NCBI RefSeq assembly: GCF_016808095.1
Contig: NC_068975.1
Coordinates: forward strand, 2,294,001-2,358,000
DNA length: 64,000 nucleotides
Source of the DNA: Vigna angularis
Lineage: Eukaryota; Streptophyta; Magnoliopsida; Fabales; Fabaceae
Reading direction: 5' to 3'
The notes below the pieces were generated by a model that worked only from the letters and a program-made list of their open reading frames with translations, was not told the DNA's origin and did no database searches. Positions 28,786-40,014 of this stretch are shown piece by piece; the first letter of the stretch is position 1, and every line of letters starts with the position of its first letter. The position numbers and the translations under genes are program-made.

Positions 28786-30057
28786 ACACCGCATACAAAT
28801 TTGATGTGCAATAAGAATGCAGTATAGACTAGAAAGTGACTCCTAGGTCGTCTCTCAAGGACCAAATGTGGTACGCTTAATAAGTCAAACACGTAGTGAA
28901 GGGGGGGGGGTTGAAAGTGTTTTTGCAAGGAAAATTAAACAAATTAAAACTGGAAATTGAAGAACACTAAACAAAATTAAAAACACTGAAAGAGATGTGG
29001 AAAACATGAATACCGAACGGTCCTATAGGTGACCGAACGGTTCTAACATTGAGAACCAACAGTCTCTAAAGCGGAAATGGAAATGAGCGAAAACATGAAT
29101 GTCGAATGGTCCTAGATGACTGAACGGTTCTAAAGTGGAGACCAACTGGTTCTAAAGTGGAGACCGAACGGTTCTAAAGAAAGGAAATGAAAATGCAGGA
29201 AAGTTGGAAACCGAATGGTAAAAGTAAAACTGAAAAGCACAAGTAAAAGCCGAACATTTTTACAGTGAACGAATTGGTAAAAACTAACTGAAAAAGACGA
29301 ACGATATTAAAACAGTAAAATGGAAACTAAAGCTGAACAACACAAAAACAAGTCAATCGGTAAACAGAAAAACGCAGCAGAAACGAAATTTGTTAGGGAC
29401 CGATCGATTCTGGTCACAGACCGAACGATCCTGACAAGGAGACTGAACGATATTAAAACAGTAAAGCTGAACAGTATACTCCAGATGGACAACACAAACA
29501 TAAGCTGAACGGTGTTAAGTAAACAGGCTAAGAACCGATCGGTCTAAATGCAGTGACCGATCGGTATTAACGCAGTTGCAATGAAATACAGAAACCAGAA
29601 AGTCAAGAATAGACCGTTTAGTCAAGCATAGACCGTTCGGTCAAGAACAGACCGTTCGATGCTCGACCATGAAGTGCAGCTTTCACCATTCGGTATGGGC
29701 TTCCAAGACCGTTTGGTCAAGCACATACCGTTCGGTGCTCAGCCATAAAGTGCAGCTTTTATCATTTTGTATGGGCTTCCAAGAATGTTCGGTCAAGCAC
29801 AGATCGTTCGGTCAAGCACAAACCATTCTGTTAAGCCATTGTGTGCAATAAGTTCTCTACCTTCCAAACAGTAATTGTCCTGCAAAATAATAATTGAAAG
29901 AATTAAGCCCAAATAATTCAAATTAATTAAAATAAGAATTAGTCTTGAAATTAAGCTCAAATAGTGAAAATGAGACAATAATTGAGAATTAAGCACAATT
30001 CACTAATACAATTGGGTGCCAAAAGCTAAGTGAATAGTAGAAAATAATGACTCATCA
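28786..30057 (-). mobile_element. LTR, family B, internally deleted (3' LTR)
   Basis: It matches 33258-35279 but lacks about 735 bp (equivalent to 34094-34828): the sequence passes from ACAGAAACCAGAAA straight to GTCAAGAATAGACCG. The outer terminal bases (TGATGGGTG) are lost at the junction with the family-C LTR. It keeps the ACCGAACGGTTCT array (29015-29180) and the GACCGTTCGGTCAAGCACA array (29620-29830). The run of G near 28902 is shorter than in the partner. Confidence 0.8.
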
Positions 30058-32099
30058 AAATAGACCACACTTAGTCTTTTGCACTCTTGGGAAAAATCAA
30101 GACCCAGAACAAGGAACAGTTCTAAATACATCAAGAGTGTGACACAACATCCGGACACAAAAACAAAAACACACACAAGACACAAAACAAATTTACACAA
30201 TCCTCAATGATTATTGAAAAAGAAAAGTTGTAGACAACATCCATCTCATAGATAATCAAAGAATGCAGATACTCATAGTAGTCATCCAAGAAATTCAAAA
30301 GATGGTAAGATAATTATCAGCTCAAGAGGTGAATCCAAAAGCAACAGAACCTCATAGATGCACTATCGTGTTTCTCTCAAGTGTCTAAGGTAAGCAATGA
30401 CAACTCAATGCACTCAAGAAAGCAAACACATACAGACTTGGCAAGTCTCTAATATCAACACTCAAAACATATGCATGTTCAAATCAAAAGGTCTTTTATG
30501 GATGAAATGGGGCCAAGGACAAGGGAGGATATACTATGGATGAGTAGCTATAAACCAAAAGAAATAGAGGAGCAATGGGGAACAAGTGTAAACACAGTCA
30601 AATCACACCCAAAACCTCTAATTCAATCCTCTTCTTGACTCCATTATTCACAATTTTTTTTTTTCATTTTTCTCTATTTGTTTTCTCTCTCATCTTGTCT
30701 CTTTTTCTTTTTTTTTTCTTTTTAAAACACAATTGTAAGAGACAAGATGCACACATATATACAAAACAACTAAGAAGAGGAACCAACTAGCCAATTCATA
30801 AGAATACCCAAGAAGACCACACTTGTTCCCAAAACACTTCCAAAGCTCCAAAATTCCCTATGGTTAAGGTGATCATGGTTTTTCACTTAGGGCTAGTGTA
30901 TGAGCTTCAAAACAAAGAAAGGGGAAAGCATAGGCTCGAAGGGGTTATCAAAGGATCAAAACAAGGTAGACTTATTTGGCTAAAGAGGCTCAAGAACAAA
31001 ATTGCCTTTATCATTTTCAAACATGCATATCAATCAAGAATTATCAACCAGAGTCAAGCCAAGGCATGTGTGCAAGCAATCAAGAGACATATCGCACAAG
31101 AAAGAACATAAAGTGGCTCAAATCTCACACAGGGTAATTGTCACAATCAAATCAACCTCTCAAACCTCATAATAATCTTTTCAAGCAAAGAAAAGCAAGG
31201 ATTTCAAGCCAAGTATCAATCAAGTGAGGTGAAAGACTAGTCTACAACTTAACCAAAATCCAGGAATGAAGAGAATCATGCAAAATTGTACACAAGACAC
31301 GACAAAAACAACCTAAAACAGAAAAAAATTAACAAAGAAAACAAACACTAACAAAGAAAAATCAAAATCTCCCCCAATAGACCACACTTAAACTACACAG
31401 TGTACTCAATGTGTCATAAGCATAAGATAAAAAATAAGAACAATGAACAGATCATGGACAAGTACAATAAAAGTAGGGAAAGGGGGAGAAGGGAAAAAGA
31501 AAAACTCCCCTGGTCATGGTGGAAGTTGCCAATTTTGGACTATTAGGAAGATGTTTTCCTACAACTGGATCCAGAAAAGAAGTCATGAGCAACGACTTCA
31601 TCCGCCAGATTTGATCGAGCAGCGAAACTGGATCTAAGAAGGAAGGATTGTTGATGAGCGGGTTCAGCCGATGCCTGTTGATACTCAAGCTTTTCTGTAT
31701 GTGAGCACCTTTATCTTCTACTATGGGTGTTTGTTGGTCAAATTCATGTGTACCTCCTGCAACATGGTTAGTACATTGTGGCTCCAAAGAATTGACATGT
31801 AGAGGTATAACACCCAATCCCAATGTAACAGGCTGAACATCAGATAAACTCTCAGAACATGAATCAAGTTCAAATTTAGAAGCAATATCAAGCACAGGCT
31901 CAGATTCATGTTCAGTGCATGGAGAATAAACATTCAGATGTGATAGCAAAGAGTGGTTCTCATCATGTAGAGAGGGAGAATTAAAAACATGCTCATCAAC
32001 AATATAATCATCAATATACCTATCAACAACATAATCATGCATAACACAATCATCAACAACATAATCAATCTAAGGTATGTTTACCTGGCTCAAAAGTGT
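30058..32099 (-). mobile_element. 3' internal region of element B
   Basis: Starts at the polypurine side (minus strand AAGTGTGGTCTATTT just before the LTR). It is mostly non-coding. A minus-strand frame 32042-31452 (196 residues, acidic, rich in Ser, His and Leu) is open but unrecognised and may be the tail of a degenerate polyprotein. There is no polymerase. Plus-strand frames (30575-30790, 30860-31111) look like chance frames. Confidence 0.55.
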
Positions 32100-33072
32100 T
32101 GCTCAAACCTACCTGGTCCTCCAAATCTTCATCAGTCTCCTCAGATGTAAGAGTAGGGACATAAGGTGGTGGGAAAGTGGGTGGCACAATGAGCACAAGA
32201 CTCTGGTTCCCATCTCCTAGGTCAATGGCACTAACATCATCTAGAACCTAAACAGCCTAAAATGGTAACTCTGAATCTTGAGACTGTTCCTTAGTGAGTT
32301 AAGTGGCCATCTGCCCCATCTGATCCGTCAAGTTTTGAATGTATGCTCTGGTCTCTTGTTGAAATTGCATATTTTGAGCTCTTGTTTCCTGCTGAAACTG
32401 AATGTTCTGGATGGTCATTTGCTCCAACAATTCGTTCAATGTAATCTTAGAAATAGAAGGCTGAGGAGCTAATTGAGCAGGCTCATGAAGCTGTAGTTGT
32501 TATTTTTCCTGGACTGGTGGAGGCATACAATAATTCTGAAATGGCGGTGGTTCCTTATATTGATGTTGTGGAGTACCATATCATCCCAGGTTAGGGTCAT
32601 TCCATCCAGGATCGTTGCTATACAAATGAAAATGATGCTGAGTATGGAAGAATTCGTCCTGAAACAGATGCTTAAGATCTTCCCAACTGGTGATGGATCT
32701 TGGAGGAAGATAATAAAGCCACTCCCATGCTGCTCCTTGTACTGAGTGCGAAAATTCCCTTAAGAAAATGTGACCATCCAGGACATGTGGAGGTTTCATT
32801 GCAGAGCAAATGAGATGGAACTCCTCTAAATGTTTATATGGGCATTCACCTGCAAAACCATGAAACTTAGGCATCAAATGTATCAGTCTAGTGGTGAAAA
32901 CACAATGATCATCATCCCCATTTGATGTAACCGGCTCCCAATAGGCACTCTCAGGAGTTGGAGGATGAACCATGTTGTTCTCAGCATAGAAATCAGTAGT
33001 ATATAATTCACAATCAGAATAACATGCAGAAGGAGAATCATAATCAGAGGCACTGGCAAAATAGGTAGACAT
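32100..33072 (-). pseudogene. Athila-like gag remnant (element B)
   Basis: The frame 33072-32581 encodes 163 residues of gag with MPKFHGFAGECPYKHLEEFH, EWLYYLPPRSITSWEDLKHL and related motifs, close to element A gag. After about residue 145 the usual gag sequence jumps, which indicates an internal deletion. A decayed gag C-terminal part continues to about 32100 (minus-strand LTDQMGQMAT, DVSAIDLGDGNQ). It is not functional. Confidence 0.75.
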
Positions 33073-33214
33073 GTAGGAAGAAGGGGGGAAAGGAAAAATG
33101 CAATGACAATATGCAACTAAAGCTATCTAAATGCAACACACAATACAGAACAACACACTCATAACACAAGACAAAACACAACATACACTAACACAATAAA
33201 AGACCTAAGACTGA

Positions 33215-33242
33215 GTCGTTGGTCCTCGGCAACGACGCCAAA
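33215..33242 (-). other. Primer-binding site, element B
   Basis: The minus strand reads TTTTGGCGTCGTTGCCGAGG beside the LTR. This resembles the complement of the 3' end of plant tRNA(Asp), used by Athila/Calypso elements, with two mismatches. Confidence 0.65.
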
Positions 33243-33245
33243 ATT

Positions 33246-35279
33246 TGATGGGTGTCACACCCCATACAAATTTGATGTGCAATAAGAATGCAGTATAAAC
33301 TAGGAAGTGACTCCTAGGTGATCTCTCAAGGACCAAATGTGGTTCGGTCAATAGGTCGAACACGTAGTGAGGAGGGGGGGGGGGGGGGGTTGAAAGTGTT
33401 TTTGCAAAGAAAATTAAACTAAATTAAAACTGAAAATTGAAGACAACCAAACAAAATTAAAAACGCTGAAAGAGATGTGGAAAACATGAATAGCGAACGG
33501 TCCTACAAGTGGCCGAACGGTTCTAACATTGAGAACGAACGGTCTCTAAAGCGAAAATGGAAATGAGCGAAAACATGAATGTCGAACAATCCTAGATGAC
33601 CGAACGATTCTAAAGTGGAGACCGAACGGTCTCTAAAGAAAGGAAATGAAAATGCAGGAAAGTCTGAAACCGAACAGTAAAAGTAAAACTGAAAAGCACA
33701 AGTAAAAGTCGAATGGTTCTATAGTGAACAAATCGGTAAAAACAAACTGAAAAAGATGAACGGTATTAAAACAGTAAAATGGAAACTAAAGTTGAACAAC
33801 ACAAAAACAAGTCGATCGGTAAACAGAAAAACGTAGCAGAAACAATAAAACGCACAGAATCAAAACGCAACAGAAACGAAATTTGTTAGGGATCGATGGG
33901 TTCTGGTCTTAGATTGAACGGTCCTGACAAGGAGACTGAACGATATTAAAACAGTAAAGCTGAACATTAAACTCTAGATGGACAACACAAACATAAGTCG
34001 AACGATGTTAAGTAAACAAGCTAAGAACAAATTGGTCTAAATGCAGTGATCGATCGGTATCAACGCAATTGCAGTGAAATACAGAAACCAGAAAACGCAA
34101 AAAAACGCTGATGAACAGTGGAAAACCGAATGGTAGCATGCAAATGAATAGTAAAAACGTAAAATGAAGAAGAAACTTGAGTGCAGAAACATATTCAACT
34201 ATGAAATTGCAAAGAAAATGAGTTCAATACATAAGAAGTAAAGAAAAGCAATTCTAAAACCTCCCCAAAAGGGGAGGAGGAAGAAGAAAAAGCTCCAAAA
34301 GCTAAAACCTACCAGCCAAAACGTAAAGTGGGAAGAGAGTATTCCAAGTGAAAGTGATTTTGGGGTATATAAACCCTAAATTACAGAAATGCCCTTCTAA
34401 TGGGCTTCTACCAAAGATGGCAAAAAATGAGCCCAAAGCTACACTAAAAATGAGATTGAAATACAATGTTGCTGTGGAAAATGCAAAATGACGTGGCCAC
34501 ACTCTTGGAGTCTAGAATATGCTTCCAAAACTTTGCATCTGATCACTGCATCTGACCGTTCGGTCATTCAGGGCTTAGACCCCTCGGTACAGACGTTCGT
34601 CTATTCGGTTCAAGGCGCTCGGTCAAGACGTTCAATTCAATCAGCATTCGGCAGGTTCGCTCTCTATGACCGCTCAGTGCACGAATTGTCAAAGACCGTT
34701 CGGTTTAGTAGAGCTCGGTCAAGAACAGACCGTTCGATCAAGCACAGACCATTCGGTACCATTTAGTCAAGCACAGACCGTTCGGTCAAGAACAAACTGT
34801 TCGGTCAAGCACAAACCATTCGGTCAAGAATAGACCGTTTAGTCAAGCATAGACCGTTCGGTCAAGAACAGACCGTTTGGTGCTCGGCCACAAAAGTGCA
34901 GCTTTCATCATTCGGTATGGGCTTCCAAGACCGTTCAGTCAAGCACAAACCGTTCGGTGCTCGACCATAAAGTGCAGCTTTCATCATTTTGTATGGGCTT
35001 CCAAGAATGTTCGATCAAGCACAAATCGTTTGGTCAAGCACAGACCGTTCGGTTAAGCCATTGTGTGCAATAAGTTCTCTACCTTCCAAATAGTAATTGT
35101 CCTGCTAAATAATAATTGAAAGAATTAAGCCCAAATAATTGAAATTAATTAAAATAAGAATAAGTCTTGAAATTAACACCAAATAGTGAAAATGAGACAA
35201 TAATTGAGAATTAAGCACAATTTACTAATACAATTGGGTGCGAAAAACTAAGTGAATAGTAGAAAACAATGACTCATCA
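33246..35279 (-). mobile_element. LTR, family B, full length (5' LTR)
   Basis: 2034 bp, in minus orientation from TGATGAGTCATTGTTTTC to ...GACACCCATCA. It contains a G homopolymer of about 16 near 33373, an ACCGAACGGT-type array (33495-33650) and a GACCGTTCGGTCAAGCACA array (34555-35060). Compared with its partner it keeps the 735-bp block 34094-34828. The 92-residue frame at 34488-34766 is the repeat array translated. Confidence 0.85.
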
Positions 35280-35284
35280 CCGGT

Positions 35285-36244
35285 CAACTATAGAGAATAT
35301 CCACGTTTAAGAAGCGAGTCAACTACACAATATCAAGAAAAAAAACAAACAACACATTAATTACTATCATGATTCCTAAAGTTTATGTCATTACCAAATC
35401 AACCAATTTAATACAAACAATTCAAATTTCCATTTCCCTAATTTATATATCTCTAATTAAATCCCCTCCATTTAATTTAATCATCAACTTTCTATCGTCA
35501 TTGTATATATTCAAAATCACTTTTTTTTTTCTTTTTTTACCTACAATGTGACAAATTTGAAGTTTAACTTATTCAAATACATTGTTTCCCACTTCTCCAA
35601 TACGCAACCTACTTCACCAACTCTTTCTATCTATTAGTAATTTTGGCTAAGGCTATGCTTGCATTAATAATAGCATATCAAATGACATTCATTACATTAT
35701 ATACAAGGTATGTATGAATAGGGGAACTAAAGAATAAAGAATGCCCGACAGTTTTCATACTTTGTGTACCATTATGCACTTTTCATACTTTATATTAAAT
35801 CAAAGAATAAAGTATAGAGGAACAAAAGAACCTGGGAGCGTGGCAGCACAAATGGCCGGCAGCGCCAACAAAGCTCGCAAGACAAAAAATGGAAGCAGCC
35901 GCGACTAAAATGGATGTAGCAACGCGCGACAGAAATGGAACAATGAAGATGACGATATCGAATTACCAAAGCGCGAGACAAATGGAGGAAAAGGCAGTAG
36001 CGAACCCAATAGCGAGAGACTTCCGACCAATAGCGAAAAAAAAACGACGATGGCAGCACCAATGGCGGACAAAGCGTGAACAACGGAGGCCACGAAAAAA
36101 ACCTTGCGCAAGCGAGAGCGAGAGCAATGGAGGAAGTGCGACAATAATGGAGGAAGTTCTATGCTAGAGCAATGGGCGAGGAAGAAGAAAAATGAACAGT
36201 AGGTTAAATTTTTTAATGCTCTAGGAGCAATAGAAAGTGATACT
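35285..36244. other. CACTA-1 interior right of the nested element, with a G+C-richer island
   Basis: 35285-35820 is AT-rich. 35829-36190 is clearly richer in G and C and has many CGCGA/GCGAGAG words. It is open on both strands over 80-97 codons, but none of the products has a recognisable motif. It may be a captured gene fragment or an exon of the element. AACCTGGGAGCGTGGCAGC at 35830 resembles AACCTAGGAGCGTGAAAGC at 25603. Confidence 0.4.
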
Positions 36245-36779
36245 ACCTTGGTTCTTCACTTAACCGAGACAATAGACCACTATATGCCTTAGTTAACAAA
36301 GAAGTCGATGCCTATACGCCTAAGAAAAAAACAAAAAAAAAACATGAGATGACATTTTTGAAATTATATTCAACTTATACACCTCGGTTCGCGGTTAAAC
36401 CAAGGCATAAACATATTTTCAAACCGATTCTGAGCGAACCGAAGCCATAGGCGTTGAAAAAAAGAATTAGAACATTCAAAAATCACATCTGTCACTGCTA
36501 GACAGGACATAATACCTCGGTTCTCTAATGAACCGAAGCAGTAGGTCAGGTTCGAAAAGCTGAAAAGTCTATTGTGTAGAGAGACAAATGAAATTGCAGG
36601 GTGTTAGGCATCGATTGTCATTTTAACAGAGGTAATATAACTTATATGCTTCGATTCCCTTTGAACCGAGGCGTATAAGTTCAACTAAACTACCAAAATG
36701 CCACCGCATTTTGATAGGCTTCGGTTTCTCCTAAACCGAAGCCTATTGCGCAAGTTTAAATAGCATTTTTTTACTAGTG
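36245..36779. repeat. Right subterminal repeats and terminus of CACTA-1
   Basis: About eight inverted pairs, for example CCTCGGTTCTCTAATGAACC near 36512 and GCTTCGGTTTCTCCTAAACC near 36718, end with ACTAGTG at 36779. Confidence 0.8.
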
Positions 36780-36782
36780 AGT

Positions 36783-37031
36783 GGAGAAGGGTGAGGCATG
36801 TCATGAGAATAGTAGGAGGTCCTAGTCTAGGGGCTTTATGTTGGCCTAAGGTGAGTGATAACAGACTAACCCTGTGGGGTAGGTCAGTTGTTTCACCACA
36901 AAAAGTGCATAAACTACCATAGGTCAATATTCATACTATATTCGGATGAGTCAAGTCTAAGGTTGTGATATAATTTAGGACATATGCTTTATCATGTGTG
37001 TAATATAATGTATGATTTAATTTTTATAATA
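36783..37031 (+). mobile_element. Tekay-like LTR, second part
   Basis: Continues the LTR interrupted at 24557 (TGTTGGCCTAAGGTGAGTG, ATTCGGATGAGTCAAGTCTA). From about 36956 it matches 48755 onward. It stops at about 37031, where a deletion removes the LTR end still present at 48830-49095. Confidence 0.65.
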
Positions 37032-37376
37032 ATTATGATGAATGCCACTAACTAAAGTAGATGAATGCCACTAACTCAGGCTGCACTTGCAACAATTGGA
37101 TTCTTATCTACAATTCGTTGTTTTAGATATTTTGTTATTTGGGTGAGGAGTGTTCCATCTGTGATGCGACAAAGGACACAAATAGAATTTGTTGTACATA
37201 TTAGTTTTACTAATCATGTAATTCATGAGAGAGCTTGTAACGATAATAACCTATTAAAACAAGGGAGAGAGAACAATCACAATCTTTTTATCCATATGCC
37301 AACCATATATGTTAATATACCTGTTAATAAAAATTATGAGAAGAGTTTCCCCACCTATTGTCAACACACTTTGAAA
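36956..37376 (+). repeat. Direct duplicate of 48755-49727, left copy with internal deletion
   Basis: 36956-37031 matches 48755-48829. 37032-37372 matches 49422-49727 at roughly 90-95 percent by eye. The 592 bp between (48830-49421) are absent here. A small direct repeat, GATGAATGCCACTAACT, marks the join. The open frame 37065-37379 (104 residues) has no known motif, and its counterpart in the other copy is frameshifted, so I do not call it a gene. Confidence 0.8.
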
Positions 37377-37380
37377 TAGA

Positions 37381-38000
37381 CACTAGTAAAAAAAAGGTTT
37401 TTTAACGCGCTATATACGCCTCGAGTTTACTGAAACCAAAGCATATAAAAGCACGATGGCATTTTCAAAGTTTTAGTGAAAGTATATGCCTTGGTTGCCC
37501 AGGAACCGATGCTTAAAGGGGGATATTGCCTCAGTTTTGAGAACAACCGAGGCAGAAAATCCTGCTGCAAACTTGAAAAGAGGACCATTCACCTACCACA
37601 CTTTTTGTAAAAGGGCTATTGCCTCGGTTATGAGACCAATCGAGGCAGAAAACACTTGTTCCCACCTGCAAAGTGGCTTTTCACTTGACAACTTTTCTGA
37701 TAGAAGGCTTATGCCTCGGTTCTCTAATCAACCGAGGCAGTAAAGGTTGACAAATGGTATTTGGAACGTTTTATGCACTGACAACCCCTGATTTGAGACA
37801 TTCTGCCGCAGGCTCTACGACATCGGTTGTCCTCCAACCGAGGCAGTATGGTGTTTATGTTTTGGTTTTGATTGTAACCGCGAGGCATATAGTTATTAAC
37901 AATTTTCTTTTAAATATTCTGGAGGGTTTACGCCTCAGTTGCTCTTATGACCAAGGTCGTAAGGTGGTTATTGCTTCAATTCTCCACTTAACCGAGGCAA
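37381..38000. repeat. Left terminus and subterminal repeats of CACTA-2
   Basis: About nine units such as GCCTCGGTTATGAGACCAAT near 37619 and GCCTCGGTTCTCTAATCAAC near 37711, with spacing of 50-90 bp. The left terminus matches the inverted right terminus of CACTA-1 over CACTAGTAAAAAAA. Frames that cross it (37486-37743, 37754-38125) are repeat translations. Confidence 0.8.
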
Positions 38001-38100
38001 TAACCTATTTAAATTTAAGAAATCGCAAAACAGAAGTACTCTTCATTGTTCATTTTCTTCACCCCGCGAAACAGAACCCTTATCCCCCATTGCTGCTCGC

Positions 38101-39459
38101 TGTTAACAATATTTTTGATCTCTAGAAACGAAACCAGAAACTTGTTAATGGATTGACAAGTGTACCGAATCGCACAAGTAATATAAAATGGTAAGACCAA
38201 GTATCATATCCCTGAAGACTCTCGACACTAAACAGTTATGTGATAACTCAATTAATTAAGACTTAAATAAAATGAGATTGTTGGTTTCAAATGCAAAGAC
38301 ATAAAATTAAATATGAATGCAAATTGATCAATAGTAGAGTAACACAAAGATGAACGGAGGTTGTTTATAAAATGAGATGAGTATGTTGTTAGGGTTTGAT
38401 TTCACCAAGTTTACTCTCATGTATATAAGAATTCTTCTTTTTACATTAATATTAACGTCACTCACTAAATTACTTAGAACCTGATCCCTCGGCGCAATAA
38501 GCCTGCCTTAATTCCTAGTTCGTGCAATTCCTAGCGTTCCTAGAAAATTAAGTTTGAAGATGAAGAGCTTAAGACGACCAAGTACTCATACCCTCAACCC
38601 TGAGAAATATTACCCTTGGGAGAATTCAATAAGAACCTGAATTGTAAGAAACCTCCCGGCACTCATGCAATTCATAAATCATGCTACTAAATGAGTTAAA
38701 TACAGCAAGCATTGAAACAAATGAATTCCCTAATAATTAATGAAAAAGCATATAAATTAAGAATCAATTCAAATACATGAGAGTTCACAAGGTTACATCA
38801 TTCCCCAACAACAAATAGAGTTTAGTTCCCCATAGACATGGAGAAACTATATGAATAATGGAAAAGCATGAGATAGTGAAACCTTAAGAGTAGAAGAGGA
38901 AGCTCCCGCCTCTAGATTCGCCTTTAGAGAGTGTTGCTCCAGCCAGAGATACAAAACCTAGAGCGCCTAGGTCCTTTAAATAAAGTTGGAAAAGAGTAGA
39001 AACAGGGCCCAGTCCGAAAGAGTCGAAATAAAGCAAAAATTGAGCTGGATCTACGACGCACGACGCTCGAGCGCCCGGGCAGTGGACGATCCTCATGTAG
39101 GGCTTGAGCCTTCAATTGGTCGCCCAGGCTTCGAGGGCCGTTGCCCGGGCGATGGATGTCGATTTTCCGAGGCTCAAGCCTCGGACTAGGCGCCCAAGCT
39201 TCGTGCGGTTCCTCCTTTAGGTGCTTTTCCAGTCCTTTCTGAGCTCTAACTCCTTAGTACTTCATCTCTGCTTTCCGCATTCTCTCATTACCTATCAAAA
39301 CAAGGGTAATTAGTCATAAAATCATCAAATTCAACCTCAACTCTCTTATTCACACAATTAAATGAAAAAGCATGAGTCCAAGCAAGTTTCTAAGTGAAAA
39401 AGGGTGTATTTAATATCAAAATTACATCACCGATAACAGTATTTTAAATTGTTATCACA
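38101..39459 (-). mobile_element. 3' LTR of element D
   Basis: 1359 bp, minus orientation TGTGATAACAA to ...GATTGTTAACA. A G+C-rich patch at 39055-39205 holds repeated GCGCCCGGGC-type palindromes. It lies between CTCGC (38096-38100) and the polypurine tract. Confidence 0.85.
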
Positions 39460-40014
39460 ACCCCAAACTTAGAACTTTGCTTGTCCTCAAGCAAAATAGA
39501 ATTTAACTCAGCTCTTAACAATTATCACAGTGGTTCAGCAATTTTTCACAATCTTTTTCCCAAGACAAATCATTACTTCAATCAGCTCATCATAAGAATA
39601 TCAGTCAAGATGCACAGATGGTTTCTCTCAAATAACTCAAAGTGATGCTCAAACAATTCAACAGGTAAACTCTCAAGCTCCAGAATTCAGAAAAACATCC
39701 TGCTAAGTATCTCAATCAAGTTTTACCTCAAGCACCTGTTTCACATGTTAGAAGCAACCACCTATGTATTTTTACATCATGCATCATCTCAACCTCAATC
39801 CAAACAATAAGCATCAAAAAGTAACCCTCATCTAAACACAACATTAGAAGAGCTAAACCACTGCAATAAGATAGAGCAAAGTACATCATTCCTATACTAC
39901 AAAAAAACAATAAAAACAGGAATATAAAAAGAGTTTAACAATAAACAAAATAAAAACAATAAAATAAAAGCAAGGGAAAGTAAGAGAAATTCTGTCTAAA
40001 CAAAGAAGCGTTCA

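Larger units (their letters stand above)
25620..35284 (-). mobile_element. Composite Athila-like retroelement with a single CCGGT target duplication
   Basis: The left edge is TGATGGGTATCACAC at 25625 and the right edge ...GACTCATCA at 35279. CCGGT occurs immediately outside each (25620-25624 and 35280-35284). Inside, in plus-strand order: LTR of family C (25625-26929), C-type 3' internal DNA (26930-28248), part of a second C LTR (28249-28785), a shortened LTR of family B (28786-30057), B internal region with gag (30058-33245) and a full B LTR (33246-35279). The outer ends thus belong to two LTR families that share only their terminal bases. All parts are on the minus strand. No reverse transcriptase or integrase is present. 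Confidence 0.65.
24555..36782. mobile_element. CACTA-1, 12.2-kb DNA transposon with target duplication
   Basis: The element is 24558-36779, from CACTAGTGCAGTCAAGGG to ...TTTTTTTACTAGTG, flanked by the 3-bp repeat AGT (24555-24557, 36780-36782). Three-base duplications and CACTA..TAGTG ends are diagnostic of the superfamily. Each end holds many subterminal inverted motifs, CCTCGGTT facing AACCGAGG: about six at 24600-24910 and eight at 36245-36770. No TNP2 transposase is found inside, so it is non-autonomous. About 9.7 kb (25625-35279) is a nested retrotransposon insertion, leaving about 2.6 kb of CACTA sequence. Confidence 0.85.

Noticed and set aside
29669..29851. Plus-strand frame through CCGTTCGGTC repeats (also 34488-34766)
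   Set aside because: These frames are translations of the LTR B repeat array; they lack any domain and vary with repeat number.
31452..32042. 196-residue minus-strand frame as a host gene
   Set aside because: It is inside element B between gag and the 3' LTR, has no known motif and is best seen as decayed element sequence.
33215..33242. tRNA-like sequence (also at 44738-44763)
   Set aside because: Only the complement of a tRNA 3' end is present beside an LTR; there is no cloverleaf. It is a primer-binding site, not a tRNA gene.
25603..35848. AACCTAGGAGCGTG and AACCTGGGAGCGTG as ends of a further element
   Set aside because: The likeness covers only about 19 bp and has no terminal structure. 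The CCGGT-flanked insertion lies between them, and chance or an internal CACTA repeat is enough to explain it.
37486..38125. Frames of 85 and 123 residues
   Set aside because: They lie in the subterminal repeats of CACTA-2 and translate the CCTCGGTT motifs.
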